Origin: Thiomicrorhabdus cannonii
GTDB lineage: Bacteria; Pseudomonadota; Gammaproteobacteria; Thiomicrospirales; Thiomicrospiraceae
Length of the DNA: 64,000 nt
Direction of reading: 5' to 3'
Assembly (NCBI RefSeq): GCF_013391695.1
Contig: NZ_JACBGH010000001.1
Coordinates: 496,001-560,000, forward strand
The notes under the pieces were generated by a model. The model was given only the letters and a program-made list of their open reading frames with translations, had not been told where the DNA came from and did not search any database. Position numbers and translations under genes: made by a program. This document shows positions 28,767-38,644 of this stretch, piece by piece (position 1 is the stretch's first letter; each line of letters begins with the position of its first letter).

Positions 28767-30350
28767 TCAGTGTTCGCGCGTCGCCACAAACTTCAGGTTC
28801 GGCCAGCGCTCCTCGGTCAACGACAGATTCACGCGAGTCGGCGCAATATACACCAGCTGGTCGGCGGCATCGTACGCGACGTTTTCATGCACCTTGTTGA
28901 GGAACTTGTCGATCTCTGCCGGCTCGCCAATCACCCAGCGTGCCGTGGTGACATTCACCGGCTCGAAAATACAGCTGACGTTGTATTCGTCTTTGAGGCG
29001 CTGCGCCACCACTTCGAATTGCAGGATACCGACCGCGCCCAGAATCAGATCATTGTTGTTGATCGGGCGGAACAACTGGGTCGCCCCCTCTTCCGAAAGC
29101 TGCGTCAGCCCTTTCTGCAAGGCTTTCATCTTCATCGGGTCTTTCAACTGCGCACGACGGAACAGCTCCGGCGCGAAGTTGGGGATACCGGTGAATTTCA
29201 AGTCCTCGCCTTGCGTAAAGGTATCGCCGATTTTGATCGTGCCGTGGTTATGCAGACCGATAATATCGCCGGCAAACGCCTCTTCGGCATGCTCGCGCTT
29301 GTTGGCCAAAAACGTGATTGCCTTGGAAATCTTGACCTCTTTGCCGGTACGCACCTGCTTGAGTTTCATGCCCGCTTCATACTTACCGGACACGATGCGC
29401 ATAAAGGCCACGCGGTCGCGGTGCGCCGGGTCCATATTCGCCTGGATTTTAAACACAAACCCCGTCATCTTGTCTTCATTGGCCTCGACAAAACGGCTTT
29501 CGGTTTCGCGGCCGTGCGGCGGCGGCGCATAAAGCGCAAAGCCGTCCAGCAGTTCCTGCAAACCAAAGTTGTTGACCGCCGAGCCGAAAAACACCGGCGT
29601 AATCTCGCCTTTCAGGAAAGCGTCCAAGTCAAACTCGTGGCTCGCGCCGCGCACCAACTCGATCTCTTCACGCAGCTCTTCCGCCTGAGCGCCTAACAGC
29701 TCGTCCAAACGCGGATTGTCCAGACCGGCAATCAACTCGCCTTCCGACGCACGCTGCCCGTCCGCCTTCTCGAACAGACGCACCGTATCGTTGTAAAGAT
29801 GGTAAATCCCTTTGAAACGCTTGCCCATGCCGATCGGCCAGGTCATCGGCGCACAGGCGATTTTCAACACGTCTTCAACTTCATCCAGCAAGTCGATCGG
29901 CTCCTTGCCTTCGCGGTCGAGTTTGTTGATAAAGGTCAAAATCGGCGTGGTACGCAGACGGCACACTTCCATCAGCTTGATAGTACGCTCCTCGACCCCT
30001 TTGGCGACGTCGATGACCATCAACGCCGAATCCACCGCCGTCAATACGCGGTAGGTGTCTTCCGAGAAATCCTCGTGACCCGGCGTATCCAGCAGGTTCA
30101 TCATCACGTCTTTGTAAGGGAACTGCATCACCGACGAGGCGACCGAGATACCGCGCTCCTGCTCCATCTTCATCCAGTCGGAGGTTGCGCCGCGATCGGT
30201 CTTGCGGCTTTTCACCGCGCCGGCCAGCTGAATGGCACCGCCGTACAGCAGCAGTTTTTCGGTGACCGTGGTTTTACCGGCATCCGGGTGCGAAATAATG
30301 GCAAAGGTGCGACGCTTGGCCACTTCCAAAAGGTTGACTGAATGAGACAT
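28767..30350 (-). CDS. prfC: Peptide chain release factor 3
   Basis: GTPase that recycles RF1/RF2 from the ribosome after peptide release. G motifs [20 protein letters not shown] and NKLDRE are present, with the RF3-specific C-terminal half. I start at 30350 ([16 protein letters not shown]), the position of homologues; the frame is open for 18 more codons without support. 527 residues. Confidence 0.96.
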   Translation of the reverse strand: MSHSVNLLEVAKRRTFAIISHPDAGKTTVTEKLLLYGGAIQLAGAVKSRKTDRGATSDWMKMEQERGISVASSVMQFPYKDVMMNLLDTPGHEDFSEDTYRVLTAVDSALMVIDVAKGVEERTIKLMEVCRLRTTPILTFINKLDREGKEPIDLLDEVEDVLKIACAPMTWPIGMGKRFKGIYHLYNDTVRLFEKADGQRASEGELIAGLDNPRLDELLGAQAEELREEIELVRGASHEFDLDAFLKGEITPVFFGSAVNNFGLQELLDGFALYAPPPHGRETESRFVEANEDKMTGFVFKIQANMDPAHRDRVAFMRIVSGKYEAGMKLKQVRTGKEVKISKAITFLANKREHAEEAFAGDIIGLHNHGTIKIGDTFTQGEDLKFTGIPNFAPELFRRAQLKDPMKMKALQKGLTQLSEEGATQLFRPINNNDLILGAVGILQFEVVAQRLKDEYNVSCIFEPVNVTTARWVIGEPAEIDKFLNKVHENVAYDAADQLVYIAPTRVNLSLTEERWPNLKFVATREH

Positions 30351-30671
30351 GAAACTTAATCTTCTTGGTAACGTGCGCCACCGCCTAACGGGACTGGCAG
30401 ACACACTCTATGAACGCGTTTAAAATGGGGGAATATTTTCGCCGAATTTCCCTTTAGAAACAATCAAAAGTCGGATAAATTGTCGGCATCGTCCGCTTAT
30501 CTGAAAATACCGCAGCGGATTTGACATGAATCAGGCAAAAGTGCGCCGACTCAACGCCGAAATCATGCTATAGTTTAAGCTGCAAACCTGCCATATAAAT
30601 AGACAGCTATTCGCCGAACAGCCATCGTGCGGATACCACCTGAAATGCTGCAACGGGACTTGTCGAGTTAC
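30351..30671. other. Intergenic region between divergent prfC and the PhnD-like gene
   Basis: No gene seen. It must hold divergent promoters. A TATAGT at about 30570 could be a -10 for the rightward cluster but has no convincing -35 partner. The AT content is higher than in the flanking genes. Confidence 0.5.
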
Positions 30672-31526
30672 ATGATTTTACGCCGTTTAATCCTTACGTT
30701 TTTGCTGCTGGCTCAACTTGCTCCAAGTCAGGCCGAAGACAAAATCCGTTTTGCCCCCTTGCCGATGGAAAGCCTGGAAACCATGACGCGGGAATACCTG
30801 CCGTTTATGGACTATCTGGAAAAAGGCATGCAACGTCCTTTTGAAATGGTCTACCACAAATCCTATGAGGCGCTGCTCGAAGGCTTTATGGCAGGCAAAA
30901 TCGATATCGCTTATCTCGGGCCGCTGCCCTACGTGGCGTTAAAAAGCAAATATGACGCAACCAAGCCCATTGTTGAATTCCTCGACGAAAACGCGCAGAC
31001 CAGCTATACCTGCGCGCTGGTTAAATTTGCCGGAGACCCGCTCGATTTAAACGCCCCCGCAACCAAAAAGGTTGCCCTCACCCAAGCGCTGTCAACCTGC
31101 GGTTACCTGTCGGTGGAAAGCCTGCTGCAGAACCATCATCAATCTTTGGAATCCCCCAGTTTCAGCTACGACTATGTGGACAGTCACGACAAGGTGGCCT
31201 TAAAAGTCATTTTGGGAGAGTACCGGATAGGCGGCTTGAAAACCCAAATCGCCAAAAAATACCAGCATCTCGGCCTGCGCATTATAGAAGAGACCGGTCC
31301 CATGCCTGGTTTCCTGTTAGTGGGCAACAGTAAAACGCTCGACGAGGCGACACTGCAAAAAATCCGCGACCTGATCCTGCGGATGAATCCGCAATCGAAT
31401 CCGCAAGCCAAGGAAATCACCAAAAGCTGGGGGCCTAAAATCAAAAACGGGGCCATCCCAGCACAAGACAGCGACTACGACAGCGTAAGAGAAAAATGCC
31501 AAGCTACCAAGATAAAGCTCCTGTAA
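30672..31526 (+). CDS. PhnD-like periplasmic binding protein
   Basis: Periplasmic solute-binding protein of the phosphate/phosphite/phosphonate (PhnD) family, about 284 residues. Signal peptide (LILTFLLLAQLAPSQA) and the family pattern KIRFAPLPMES, then YEALLEGFMAGKIDIAYLGP. No permease or ATPase gene is adjacent. The gene instead overlaps a sensor kinase by 31 bases, which suggests it presents a ligand to the kinase rather than to a transporter. The start at 30672 is preferred since it gives a clean signal peptide; an ATG at 30642 is also possible. Confidence 0.8.
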   Translation: MILRRLILTFLLLAQLAPSQAEDKIRFAPLPMESLETMTREYLPFMDYLEKGMQRPFEMVYHKSYEALLEGFMAGKIDIAYLGPLPYVALKSKYDATKPIVEFLDENAQTSYTCALVKFAGDPLDLNAPATKKVALTQALSTCGYLSVESLLQNHHQSLESPSFSYDYVDSHDKVALKVILGEYRIGGLKTQIAKKYQHLGLRIIEETGPMPGFLLVGNSKTLDEATLQKIRDLILRMNPQSNPQAKEITKSWGPKIKNGAIPAQDSDYDSVREKCQATKIKLL

Positions 31527-34500
31527 GCCTGTTTAAACGCCGTTTATTCCGTCTAACCCTGCTTGTATTTGTGGTGTTGTCGGGCACGGCCATTTTTGCG
31601 GTCAACTTTTTTGTCGGACACGAACTGGAAGAGCAGTTGGAGTCCAAATTGAAGCAGCAGGACGTGGCCTATCACGCCGTCATCAAAGGCCTCTACCAAT
31701 CCACCGAAACGCTCTTTGAAGAGACCCTCAACAAGCCGGATATTCTTGCGCTGTTTGCCGACGGGCTTTCCTGCTACGGCGAAGAACAGGATATTGCCCG
31801 GGGCTTGCTGCTGCGCGCGCTCTATCCCTCTTACGAACGTCTTTCCCAAAAAGGCATCCGCCAGCTGCACTTCCACACCGCCGAAGGAATCAGTTATCTG
31901 CGCTTTCACAGCCCGACCAAGTTCGGCGACCCGCTTTTCGAAGCCAGGGACTCTGTTAGGCTTGCCAATACAGAGCATCGTCCCGTCATGGGATTTGAAT
32001 CGGGCCGCCTGTTTCATGGCTTTCGTTTTGTCTATCCATTATTTCTCAACGAGAAACATCTAGGCAGCGTTGAAACCAGCGTCGGTTTTCACACCATCGA
32101 GAAAAACCTCAACGAACTCGTTAAGGAAGAGCACTTTATTTTCGTGCTGCACAAGCAGTCCACTTTCTCAAAACTCTATCCCAGCGAGCGCTCCATCTAT
32201 AAGGACTTTTCACTCAATAGTGATTTTGTGATTGAAGACGTCGGCGCCAAACTGGGCAACCCCGCACCGGTACCCGAAATTCAGCAAAAACTCGAAAAGG
32301 TGCTGCTCTCCCAAAGCGCCCAAATTCGCAGTAAAATGCTGCGAAGCGAAAGCTTTGGCATCAACGACAAAATAGACGGCAAAACCTATTCAGTCCTGTT
32401 TTTGCCGGTTGAAAACGTCAGTAAAAAAGTCGAAGCCTACATCATCGCCTACACGGCCGCCCCCGAAGCGGACGCCTTTGAGCTGGTTGGCAATATCATC
32501 CAAATCATCCTCGTCGCGCTGATCGGCATTCTGATGCTGGCATTTTATAAAAAGCGCGATAATGAACAGCTCATCTCCGAAGAGCGTCAAAAACTCAAAG
32601 CCATCACCCAAACCATGGCGGAAGGGATGTTTGTGCAGGATGCGGACGGTTACATTACCTTTATCAACGCGGCGGCCGAGCAAATGCTGCAGCTAAAACC
32701 CGGCGAAGCGCTCGGCAAAATCGCTCACGACCTGATTCATGTGCACTATAGTGCCGACGGCCATGCTGTGACCAAGGAGGAGTGCCCCATCCGCGTACAA
32801 ACCCAGCAAGGCCGGGTGTACCATAGTGAAAACGAGTTTTTCCGCACCCGCAATGACCAACTGATACCGGTACAGGTCACCAGTGCCGCATTTCAAGTGA
32901 ACGGCGGCGAACGTGGTTCCGTCACCATTTTCCGCGACATCACCCAGCGCAAAGCGGACGAACAGGAACTCAAACTGGCGGCCAACGTCTTTGAAAACAG
33001 TCTCTCCGGGATTGTGATTACCGACATCAATCTGACCATTTTGACCGTCAACCAGGCTTTTACAGCCATTACCGGCTTCGGCAAAGAAGAGGTCATCGGC
33101 CAAAATATCCGCGTGTTAAAGTCCGGACAGCATAGCAGAGAGTTCTACAAACAAATGTGGGATGACATCACCCAAAAAGGCCACTGGGAAGGTGAAATCT
33201 GGGATCGCCGCAAAAACGGTGAGATCTACCCGCAAATGCAGACCATCAGTGCCGTCTACGACGACCACCACAAAATATCGCACTATGTCGCCACCTTCAG
33301 CGACTTTACCGAGCGCAAACGCTACGAAGAAGACCTGCAACTGGCGCGCATCGAAGCACTGGAAAGCGCCCAGGCCAAATCCGAATTCCTGGCCAATATG
33401 AGCCATGAAATCCGCACACCGATGAATGGCGTGCTCGGCATGCTCGAACTGGCACTGGAAACCGACCTGACCGAAGAGCAGCGCGAACTGCTGCGCATTG
33501 CACATAGTTCGGGGGGAACCCTGCTGGCGCTGCTCAACAGCATTCTCGATCTGGCCAAAATCGAAGCCGGCAAAATCGAGCTGGAAACCCTGGATTTTGC
33601 CCCGCGCCAGGTGCTCGAGGATATCGTTAAATTGTTTGCGGCACAGGCACAGAGCAAATCGCTGGAGTTGGCCCTATTAGTGGACGAACACGTCCCTGAC
33701 TACCTCAACGGCGACCCTACCCGCCTGCGGCAGATTGTATCCAACCTGCTCGGCAACGCCATTAAATTCACCGAAGAGGGTGAAGTCAGCGTCCGCGTTA
33801 AAACCCTTTCGCAAGAGGACGGTTGCCTGTTGCAGATTGCCGTCAAAGACAGCGGCATCGGCATTTCCGAAAGTGCGCAGCAACGTATTTTTGAAGCCTT
33901 CAGCCAGGCGGACGGCTCCACCACACGCAAATACGGCGGCACGGGACTGGGCCTGACCCTGAGCAAACAGATCGTCGAAACCATGGGCGGCGAAATCGGG
34001 GTTGAATCGGTTCCCGGTGAAGGCAGCACTTTCTGGTTCACCATCCGCTTAAGCCCTCCGCAGGAGGTGCATAGCGCATTCAATCACAACCCCGAACTGT
34101 CGGGACTGCGAGCCCTGATTGTCGATGACAATGCGACCAACCGCCTCATACTGGAACGTTACTGCGACATGTGGAAAATCTACCATCGCAGTGTCGACAA
34201 TGGACTGACCGCATTGGAAGAATTGAAGCAAGCCGAACACAAAGGTCGCGCTTACGACCTGTTATTGAGCGATATGATGATGCCGGGCATCGACGGGCTG
34301 CAGCTGGCGCGTGAAATCCGCAAAATCCCCGCTTTGGACTCACTCAAAATGGTGCTGTTGACCTCCTATGCCGGCCGCACCTTGCGCGTGGATGCGATGG
34401 AAGCGCATTTTGACCTGCTTATCCCCAAACCCATCGGCATGCTGGAACTGCATGACGGTCTGGCACGGATTCTGACGACCTCCAAGCAAATGGTCAAAGC

Positions 34501-35302
34501 GCCTTCCCAGCAAGCCAAAGAGGCCGACCTGTCGGTTCTGCAAAACAAACGCGTCCTGCTGGCCGAGGACAACGAGGTCAACCGCAAGGTCGCCATTGCC
34601 AATCTCACCAAATTAGGGCTCAAGGTAGACTATGCCGAAAACGGCCTGCAGGCGGTTGAGGCCTACGAGAACAGCGATTACGACCTGATCCTGATGGATT
34701 GCCAGATGCCGATTATGGACGGTTCCAAAGCCACACGCGAAATTCGTAAATTTGAACAACAAACCCGGCACCGCCGCACCCCGATTATCGCCCTGACCGC
34801 GTTTGTGACCCCCAACGAAATCGATCACTGTATGAAGGCCGGCATGGACGGTCATCTGGGCAAACCTTTCACCCGCGATGCCCTGATTAATACACTGATG
34901 ACCCATATCACACCGCAAACCGCCACAACCGACACCACACAGGCACCCACGGAGGAAGAGATGAACAGCCCTGCAACACTCGATACGACAGTACTAGACG
35001 GCCTTAAAGAGTTGCTGGACGGTGACTTAAGTGTCATATTGGAGCCGTTTATGGAGCAGCTGCCGACCATTATGAATGACATTCAAATGGGTCTGCACAA
35101 AGCCGATGTGCAACAGGTTTATCGCGCCGCGCATACACTCAAGAGCAGCGCCGCCAATGTCGGCGGGCTACAGGTTTCGGAAATCAGCAAACAGCTTGAG
35201 GCGCTGGCCAAACAGAACCAGCTGCCTCAGGTACAGGCGGAACTCGGCAAATTGGAGCACGCCATCAAGAACCTCACGCGCGCCTTAGAGCCTTATCTAT
35301 GA
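31496..35302 (+). CDS. Hybrid sensor histidine kinase (Cache-like, PAS-PAS, HisKA-HATPase, REC-REC, Hpt)
   Basis: Large membrane-bound phosphorelay kinase, 1268 residues. In order: membrane helix (about 18-40); periplasmic double-Cache-like sensor (LHFHTAEGISYLRFHSPTKFGD); second helix (about 335-358); two PAS domains (about 365-620); HisKA with phospho-His in NMSHEIRTPMNG (about 636); HATPase with N box (about 750) and GGTGLGLTLSK; REC1 with Asp in LLLSDMMMPG; REC2 with LILMDCQMPIMDG; and a C-terminal Hpt with RAAHTLKSS. All relay residues look intact, as in BarA/TorS-type kinases. It overlaps the PhnD-like gene and precedes a REC-GGDEF-EAL gene by 25 bases. Confidence 0.93.
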   Translation: MPSYQDKAPVSLFKRRLFRLTLLVFVVLSGTAIFAVNFFVGHELEEQLESKLKQQDVAYHAVIKGLYQSTETLFEETLNKPDILALFADGLSCYGEEQDIARGLLLRALYPSYERLSQKGIRQLHFHTAEGISYLRFHSPTKFGDPLFEARDSVRLANTEHRPVMGFESGRLFHGFRFVYPLFLNEKHLGSVETSVGFHTIEKNLNELVKEEHFIFVLHKQSTFSKLYPSERSIYKDFSLNSDFVIEDVGAKLGNPAPVPEIQQKLEKVLLSQSAQIRSKMLRSESFGINDKIDGKTYSVLFLPVENVSKKVEAYIIAYTAAPEADAFELVGNIIQIILVALIGILMLAFYKKRDNEQLISEERQKLKAITQTMAEGMFVQDADGYITFINAAAEQMLQLKPGEALGKIAHDLIHVHYSADGHAVTKEECPIRVQTQQGRVYHSENEFFRTRNDQLIPVQVTSAAFQVNGGERGSVTIFRDITQRKADEQELKLAANVFENSLSGIVITDINLTILTVNQAFTAITGFGKEEVIGQNIRVLKSGQHSREFYKQMWDDITQKGHWEGEIWDRRKNGEIYPQMQTISAVYDDHHKISHYVATFSDFTERKRYEEDLQLARIEALESAQAKSEFLANMSHEIRTPMNGVLGMLELALETDLTEEQRELLRIAHSSGGTLLALLNSILDLAKIEAGKIELETLDFAPRQVLEDIVKLFAAQAQSKSLELALLVDEHVPDYLNGDPTRLRQIVSNLLGNAIKFTEEGEVSVRVKTLSQEDGCLLQIAVKDSGIGISESAQQRIFEAFSQADGSTTRKYGGTGLGLTLSKQIVETMGGEIGVESVPGEGSTFWFTIRLSPPQEVHSAFNHNPELSGLRALIVDDNATNRLILERYCDMWKIYHRSVDNGLTALEELKQAEHKGRAYDLLLSDMMMPGIDGLQLAREIRKIPALDSLKMVLLTSYAGRTLRVDAMEAHFDLLIPKPIGMLELHDGLARILTTSKQMVKAPSQQAKEADLSVLQNKRVLLAEDNEVNRKVAIANLTKLGLKVDYAENGLQAVEAYENSDYDLILMDCQMPIMDGSKATREIRKFEQQTRHRRTPIIALTAFVTPNEIDHCMKAGMDGHLGKPFTRDALINTLMTHITPQTATTDTTQAPTEEEMNSPATLDTTVLDGLKELLDGDLSVILEPFMEQLPTIMNDIQMGLHKADVQQVYRAAHTLKSSAANVGGLQVSEISKQLEALAKQNQLPQVQAELGKLEHAIKNLTRALEPYL

Positions 35303-35327
35303 GTGTTGAGAAAACAAGGACACCTGC

Positions 35328-37421
35328 ATGGTTATGAACCAGCCCAACCTGCCAATGGACACCGATCAACCGACGGCGCATCCCATCAGAATCCTGGTGG
35401 TTGACGATGATATGAGCACGCGCCTGACGCTGGTCAAAATCCTGCAAAAATCCGGCTATGCGGTTGAACAGGCAGCCAATGGCGAAGCCGGCTTGGACTG
35501 CTTTAAACGCTTTAAGCCCGACCTGGTGCTGCTTGACGTTGTCATGCCGATTATGGACGGCTATGAAACCTGCCAGGCCATTCGCCAACTGCCCGGACAG
35601 GCCGCTACCCCGGTTTTGATGCTGACCGGACTGGATGATGTTGAAGCCATCGACAGCGCCTTTGCCGCCGGAGCGACCGACTTTATCACCAAACCGATAA
35701 ACTGGCCGTTGTTGATCAGACGGGTGCGCTATGCTTTGCGTACCTTTGCAACCGCGCAGGCCCTGAATCGTGCGCAGCTCAGACAGCATCAGGCGCAAGA
35801 GATCGCCCGCCTCGGCTTCTGGGAGTGGCAGGTTGATGATGATCGCCTCTACTGGTCCAGCGAACTGCTCAAAATGTTCGGACTCCCGCCCAGCCCGCAG
35901 GAGGGGCATCTAAGCAATTACCTGGGGTTTATTCCGCAACACGAACATGCACGCATTACCGCCATCCTCAATGAGGTCTATAGCGGCAAACAAGCGCGGG
36001 CCGTTTTCCAGCACCCCTTCATGGTCGGTAAAAACGCCTTTATGTTGCGCGTTATCGCCGAACGCGATGGCAAAGAGACCGTTTTCGGCGTTATTCAGGA
36101 CATTACCGACGTTTATGAAACCAAACGTAAACTCGAGTTCCAGCACTACCACGACGCGCTCACCAACCTTGCCAACCGCCGCATGTTTACCGAACAGCTG
36201 GAAGATGTGCTGGCACGCAACGAAGCCTTTGCGGTCATCTCGCTGGATATCGACCGCTTCAGCCTGATTAACGATACGCTCGGCCACAAGGAGGGCGACA
36301 AGCTGTTGCAGATGAGCGCTTCGCGCATCAGCGGCGCGCTTGAGGGGCAAGGTTTGGCGGCGCGCATGGGCACCGACGAATTCAGCATCCTCATCCCGCA
36401 ACAAAACGACAGCACCCAGATCAGCCAGATCATTACCCAGGTTCAAGCGGCGCTGGCGCAGCCCTTCCGTCTGGGCGACCAGCAGATCCACATTGAAACC
36501 AGTGCCGGCATTGCGCTGGCCCCGCAGGACGGTCAAAGCGTAGCCGATCTGCTCAATGCCGCCGTCAAGGCCCGCCTCAACGCCAAAAAAATCGGCGGGA
36601 TCCGTTTTGTGTTCTTCGATCCCGAACAGCAGCAGGACAACTCGCAGCGCCTCTATCTGGAAAGCGAATTGCGCAAGGCCTTGGGACTCAACCAGTTCCG
36701 TCTGTTCTATCAACCGCAGGTCGATGTGCAAAGCAATCGCATCATCGGCGTGGAGGCGCTGATCCGCTGGCTGCACCCGGAAATGGGCATGGTGCCGCCG
36801 GACCGCTTCATTCCGATTGTCGAGGAGCTCGAACTGGTACATGAGATCGGCGACTGGATCGCCGAAGAAGCGGTGCGCCAGGCCAAGGAGTGGCATGACA
36901 AAGGGCTCAATATCCGCGTCGGCGCGAATCTCTCGGCGCAACAGTTCACCAAAAACAATCTGGCGCAGACCCTGCACAACATCATTCTCAAGCACGAGCT
37001 GCCGCCCAGCTGCCTGGATTTGGAAATTACCGAAAGCATCGCCATGCAAAACCCGGAATCGGCATTGAGCACCCTCAACCAGCTCAAGAGCACCGGCGCC
37101 TCGCTGGCGATTGACGATTTCGGCACCGGCTACTCCTCGTTGGAATACCTGCAGAAGTTCCCGGTCGATCTCATCAAGATCGACCGCGCTTTCATCAAGA
37201 ACATCCTTGTCAATCCGTCCGACCAGGCGATCGTGCGCGCCATTCTGGGGATTGCCGAAAGCATGGGCATGCGTGTCATTGCCGAAGGCGTTGAACAGGC
37301 CGAGGAGATGGCTTTGTTAAAGGAACTCGGCTGCCACGAAGTGCAAGGCTACTTTGTTTCGCGCCCTCTGGATGCCGAGGCGGCGGAAGCCTTTATTGTC
37401 GCCTATAACAACGCCCAATAA
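35328..37421 (+). CDS. Response regulator with PAS, GGDEF and EAL domains
   Basis: Probable output protein of the preceding kinase, controlling cyclic-di-GMP. The 697 residues comprise REC (about 19-135, Asp in VLLDVVMPIMDG), PAS-like (about 165-265), GGDEF (about 275-435) and EAL (about 455-690). The cyclase signature reads GTDEF rather than GGDEF, so synthesis may be lost. EAL residues look complete (EALIRW, GANLSAQQF, EITES, DDFGTGYSS, KIDRAFI), so it is more likely a phosphodiesterase. Start supported by AAGGA 8 bases upstream. Confidence 0.93.
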   Translation: MVMNQPNLPMDTDQPTAHPIRILVVDDDMSTRLTLVKILQKSGYAVEQAANGEAGLDCFKRFKPDLVLLDVVMPIMDGYETCQAIRQLPGQAATPVLMLTGLDDVEAIDSAFAAGATDFITKPINWPLLIRRVRYALRTFATAQALNRAQLRQHQAQEIARLGFWEWQVDDDRLYWSSELLKMFGLPPSPQEGHLSNYLGFIPQHEHARITAILNEVYSGKQARAVFQHPFMVGKNAFMLRVIAERDGKETVFGVIQDITDVYETKRKLEFQHYHDALTNLANRRMFTEQLEDVLARNEAFAVISLDIDRFSLINDTLGHKEGDKLLQMSASRISGALEGQGLAARMGTDEFSILIPQQNDSTQISQIITQVQAALAQPFRLGDQQIHIETSAGIALAPQDGQSVADLLNAAVKARLNAKKIGGIRFVFFDPEQQQDNSQRLYLESELRKALGLNQFRLFYQPQVDVQSNRIIGVEALIRWLHPEMGMVPPDRFIPIVEELELVHEIGDWIAEEAVRQAKEWHDKGLNIRVGANLSAQQFTKNNLAQTLHNIILKHELPPSCLDLEITESIAMQNPESALSTLNQLKSTGASLAIDDFGTGYSSLEYLQKFPVDLIKIDRAFIKNILVNPSDQAIVRAILGIAESMGMRVIAEGVEQAEEMALLKELGCHEVQGYFVSRPLDAEAAEAFIVAYNNAQ

Positions 37422-37465
37422 AGCCCAATAAGCGAGATACAACAACCAACCGTTCTTCTGCCCAT

Positions 37466-37506
37466 AAAAAAACCGCGTTTGTCTGTAAAAACAAACGCGG
37501 TTTTTT
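37466..37506. terminator. Terminator after the REC-GGDEF-EAL gene
   Basis: AAAAACCGCGTTTGT pairs with ACAAACGCGGTTTTT over a short loop. A and T runs on either side make it effective in both directions. Confidence 0.93.
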
Positions 37507-37517
37507 GTGCTTTTCAA

Positions 37518-37555
37518 AACTGAACAGGCCGGGTACATACCCGGCCTGTTCAGTT
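37518..37555. repeat. Perfect facing pair of AACTGAACAGGCCGGGT
   Basis: 37518-37534 and 37539-37555 are exact 17-base copies (G version) in opposite orientation around a 4-base loop, 12 bases before the secF stop. Forms a very stable hairpin that could end secF transcription, next to the separate terminator at 37466. Confidence 0.93.
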
Positions 37556-37567
37556 TGACAAACTCGA

Positions 37568-38632
37568 TCAGTCTGGCGAGTTCTGCGCTTCTTTCTGGGC
37601 GTGCTTGCTGGCCTGGGCGCGTTCTCGCGCCTCACGCTTGCTCTCCTGCTCCAGGAAAATCCGCTGCAGTTCCGCCTCTTCGGCTTCGCGATCCGGCCCC
37701 TCTTTCGGCGCTTTCATCAAGTCCTCCTTGGAGACGCCCATGTACAGCGCCACCGCACTGGCCACATAGGTAGAAGAGTAAGTCCCCACAACAACCCCCA
37801 CAATCAAGGCCATCGCAAAACCGTGGATGATCTCCCCGCCGAGGAAGAACAGGGCGATCAACACCAGCAACGTCGTCAGCGAGGTCATAATGGTACGCGC
37901 CAGCATATCGTTGACCGCGTCGTTGACCACCTTGACCGGCGTGCCTTCACGCATGATGCGGAAGTTCTCGCGCACGCGGTCGAACACCACGATGGTATCG
38001 TTCAGCGAGTAACCGATGACGGCCAGTATCGCCGCCAGTACGGTCAGGTCAAACTGCGTCTGCGTCCAGGCAAACACCCCGATGGTGATCACCACGTCAT
38101 GGATCAGCGCCACCACCGAACCGACCGCAAAGCGCCATTCAAAGCGCAAAGCCACATAGATCAGAATCCCGATCAAGGCATACACTACCGCCAAAGCGCC
38201 GTCCTCGGTCAGCTCGCTGCCCACCTGCGGGCCCACGAACTCGACACGGCGCAGGGTGATGTCACCCGCCGCACCGGCGTGCAAAGCCTCCATCACCTGA
38301 TTGCTCAACTGCGCGGAGTTCATCCCCTCGCGCGGCGCAATGCGGATCAAGACATCGGTGGCCGAACCGAAGTGCTGCGCCACCGCTTCGTCATAACCGG
38401 CGCTCGCCAGCTGGCTACGCACCTCACCCAGATCCACCGCCTGCGGATAGGAGACCTCGATGATCGTCCCGCCGGTAAAGTCGATACCGAAGTTCAACCC
38501 TTTGACCCACAGCCCCAGCAGCGAGGCGACAATCATCAGAATCGAAAACGCCACCGCCAGATGGCGTTTACCCATGAAATCAATCTGTTTCGGCATGGCG
38601 GCCTGTTCAGTTTGCATTGTCATTTCACTCAT
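37568..38632 (-). CDS. secF: Protein translocase subunit SecF
   Basis: Works with SecD and YajC to draw preproteins through SecYEG using proton-motive force. The 354 residues have six membrane helices, GLNFGIDFTGGTIIEV near the start and the GYSLNDTIVVFDRVREN motif. AGGAG precedes the ATG. The N-terminal TEQAAM is encoded by a partial copy of the dispersed repeat. The C-terminal tail (REARERAQASKHAQKEAQ) is charged and longer than in E. coli. Confidence 0.96.
   Translation of the reverse strand: MSEMTMQTEQAAMPKQIDFMGKRHLAVAFSILMIVASLLGLWVKGLNFGIDFTGGTIIEVSYPQAVDLGEVRSQLASAGYDEAVAQHFGSATDVLIRIAPREGMNSAQLSNQVMEALHAGAAGDITLRRVEFVGPQVGSELTEDGALAVVYALIGILIYVALRFEWRFAVGSVVALIHDVVITIGVFAWTQTQFDLTVLAAILAVIGYSLNDTIVVFDRVRENFRIMREGTPVKVVNDAVNDMLARTIMTSLTTLLVLIALFFLGGEIIHGFAMALIVGVVVGTYSSTYVASAVALYMGVSKEDLMKAPKEGPDREAEEAELQRIFLEQESKREARERAQASKHAQKEAQNSPD
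38596..38612 (-). repeat. In-gene partial copy (14/17) of the dispersed repeat (secF)
   Basis: Minus strand AACTGAACAGGCC is exact, then diverges. It is read as TEQA in the cytoplasmic N-terminus of SecF, before the first membrane helix. Confidence 0.6.
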
Positions 38633-38644
38633 TGCGCCATACTC

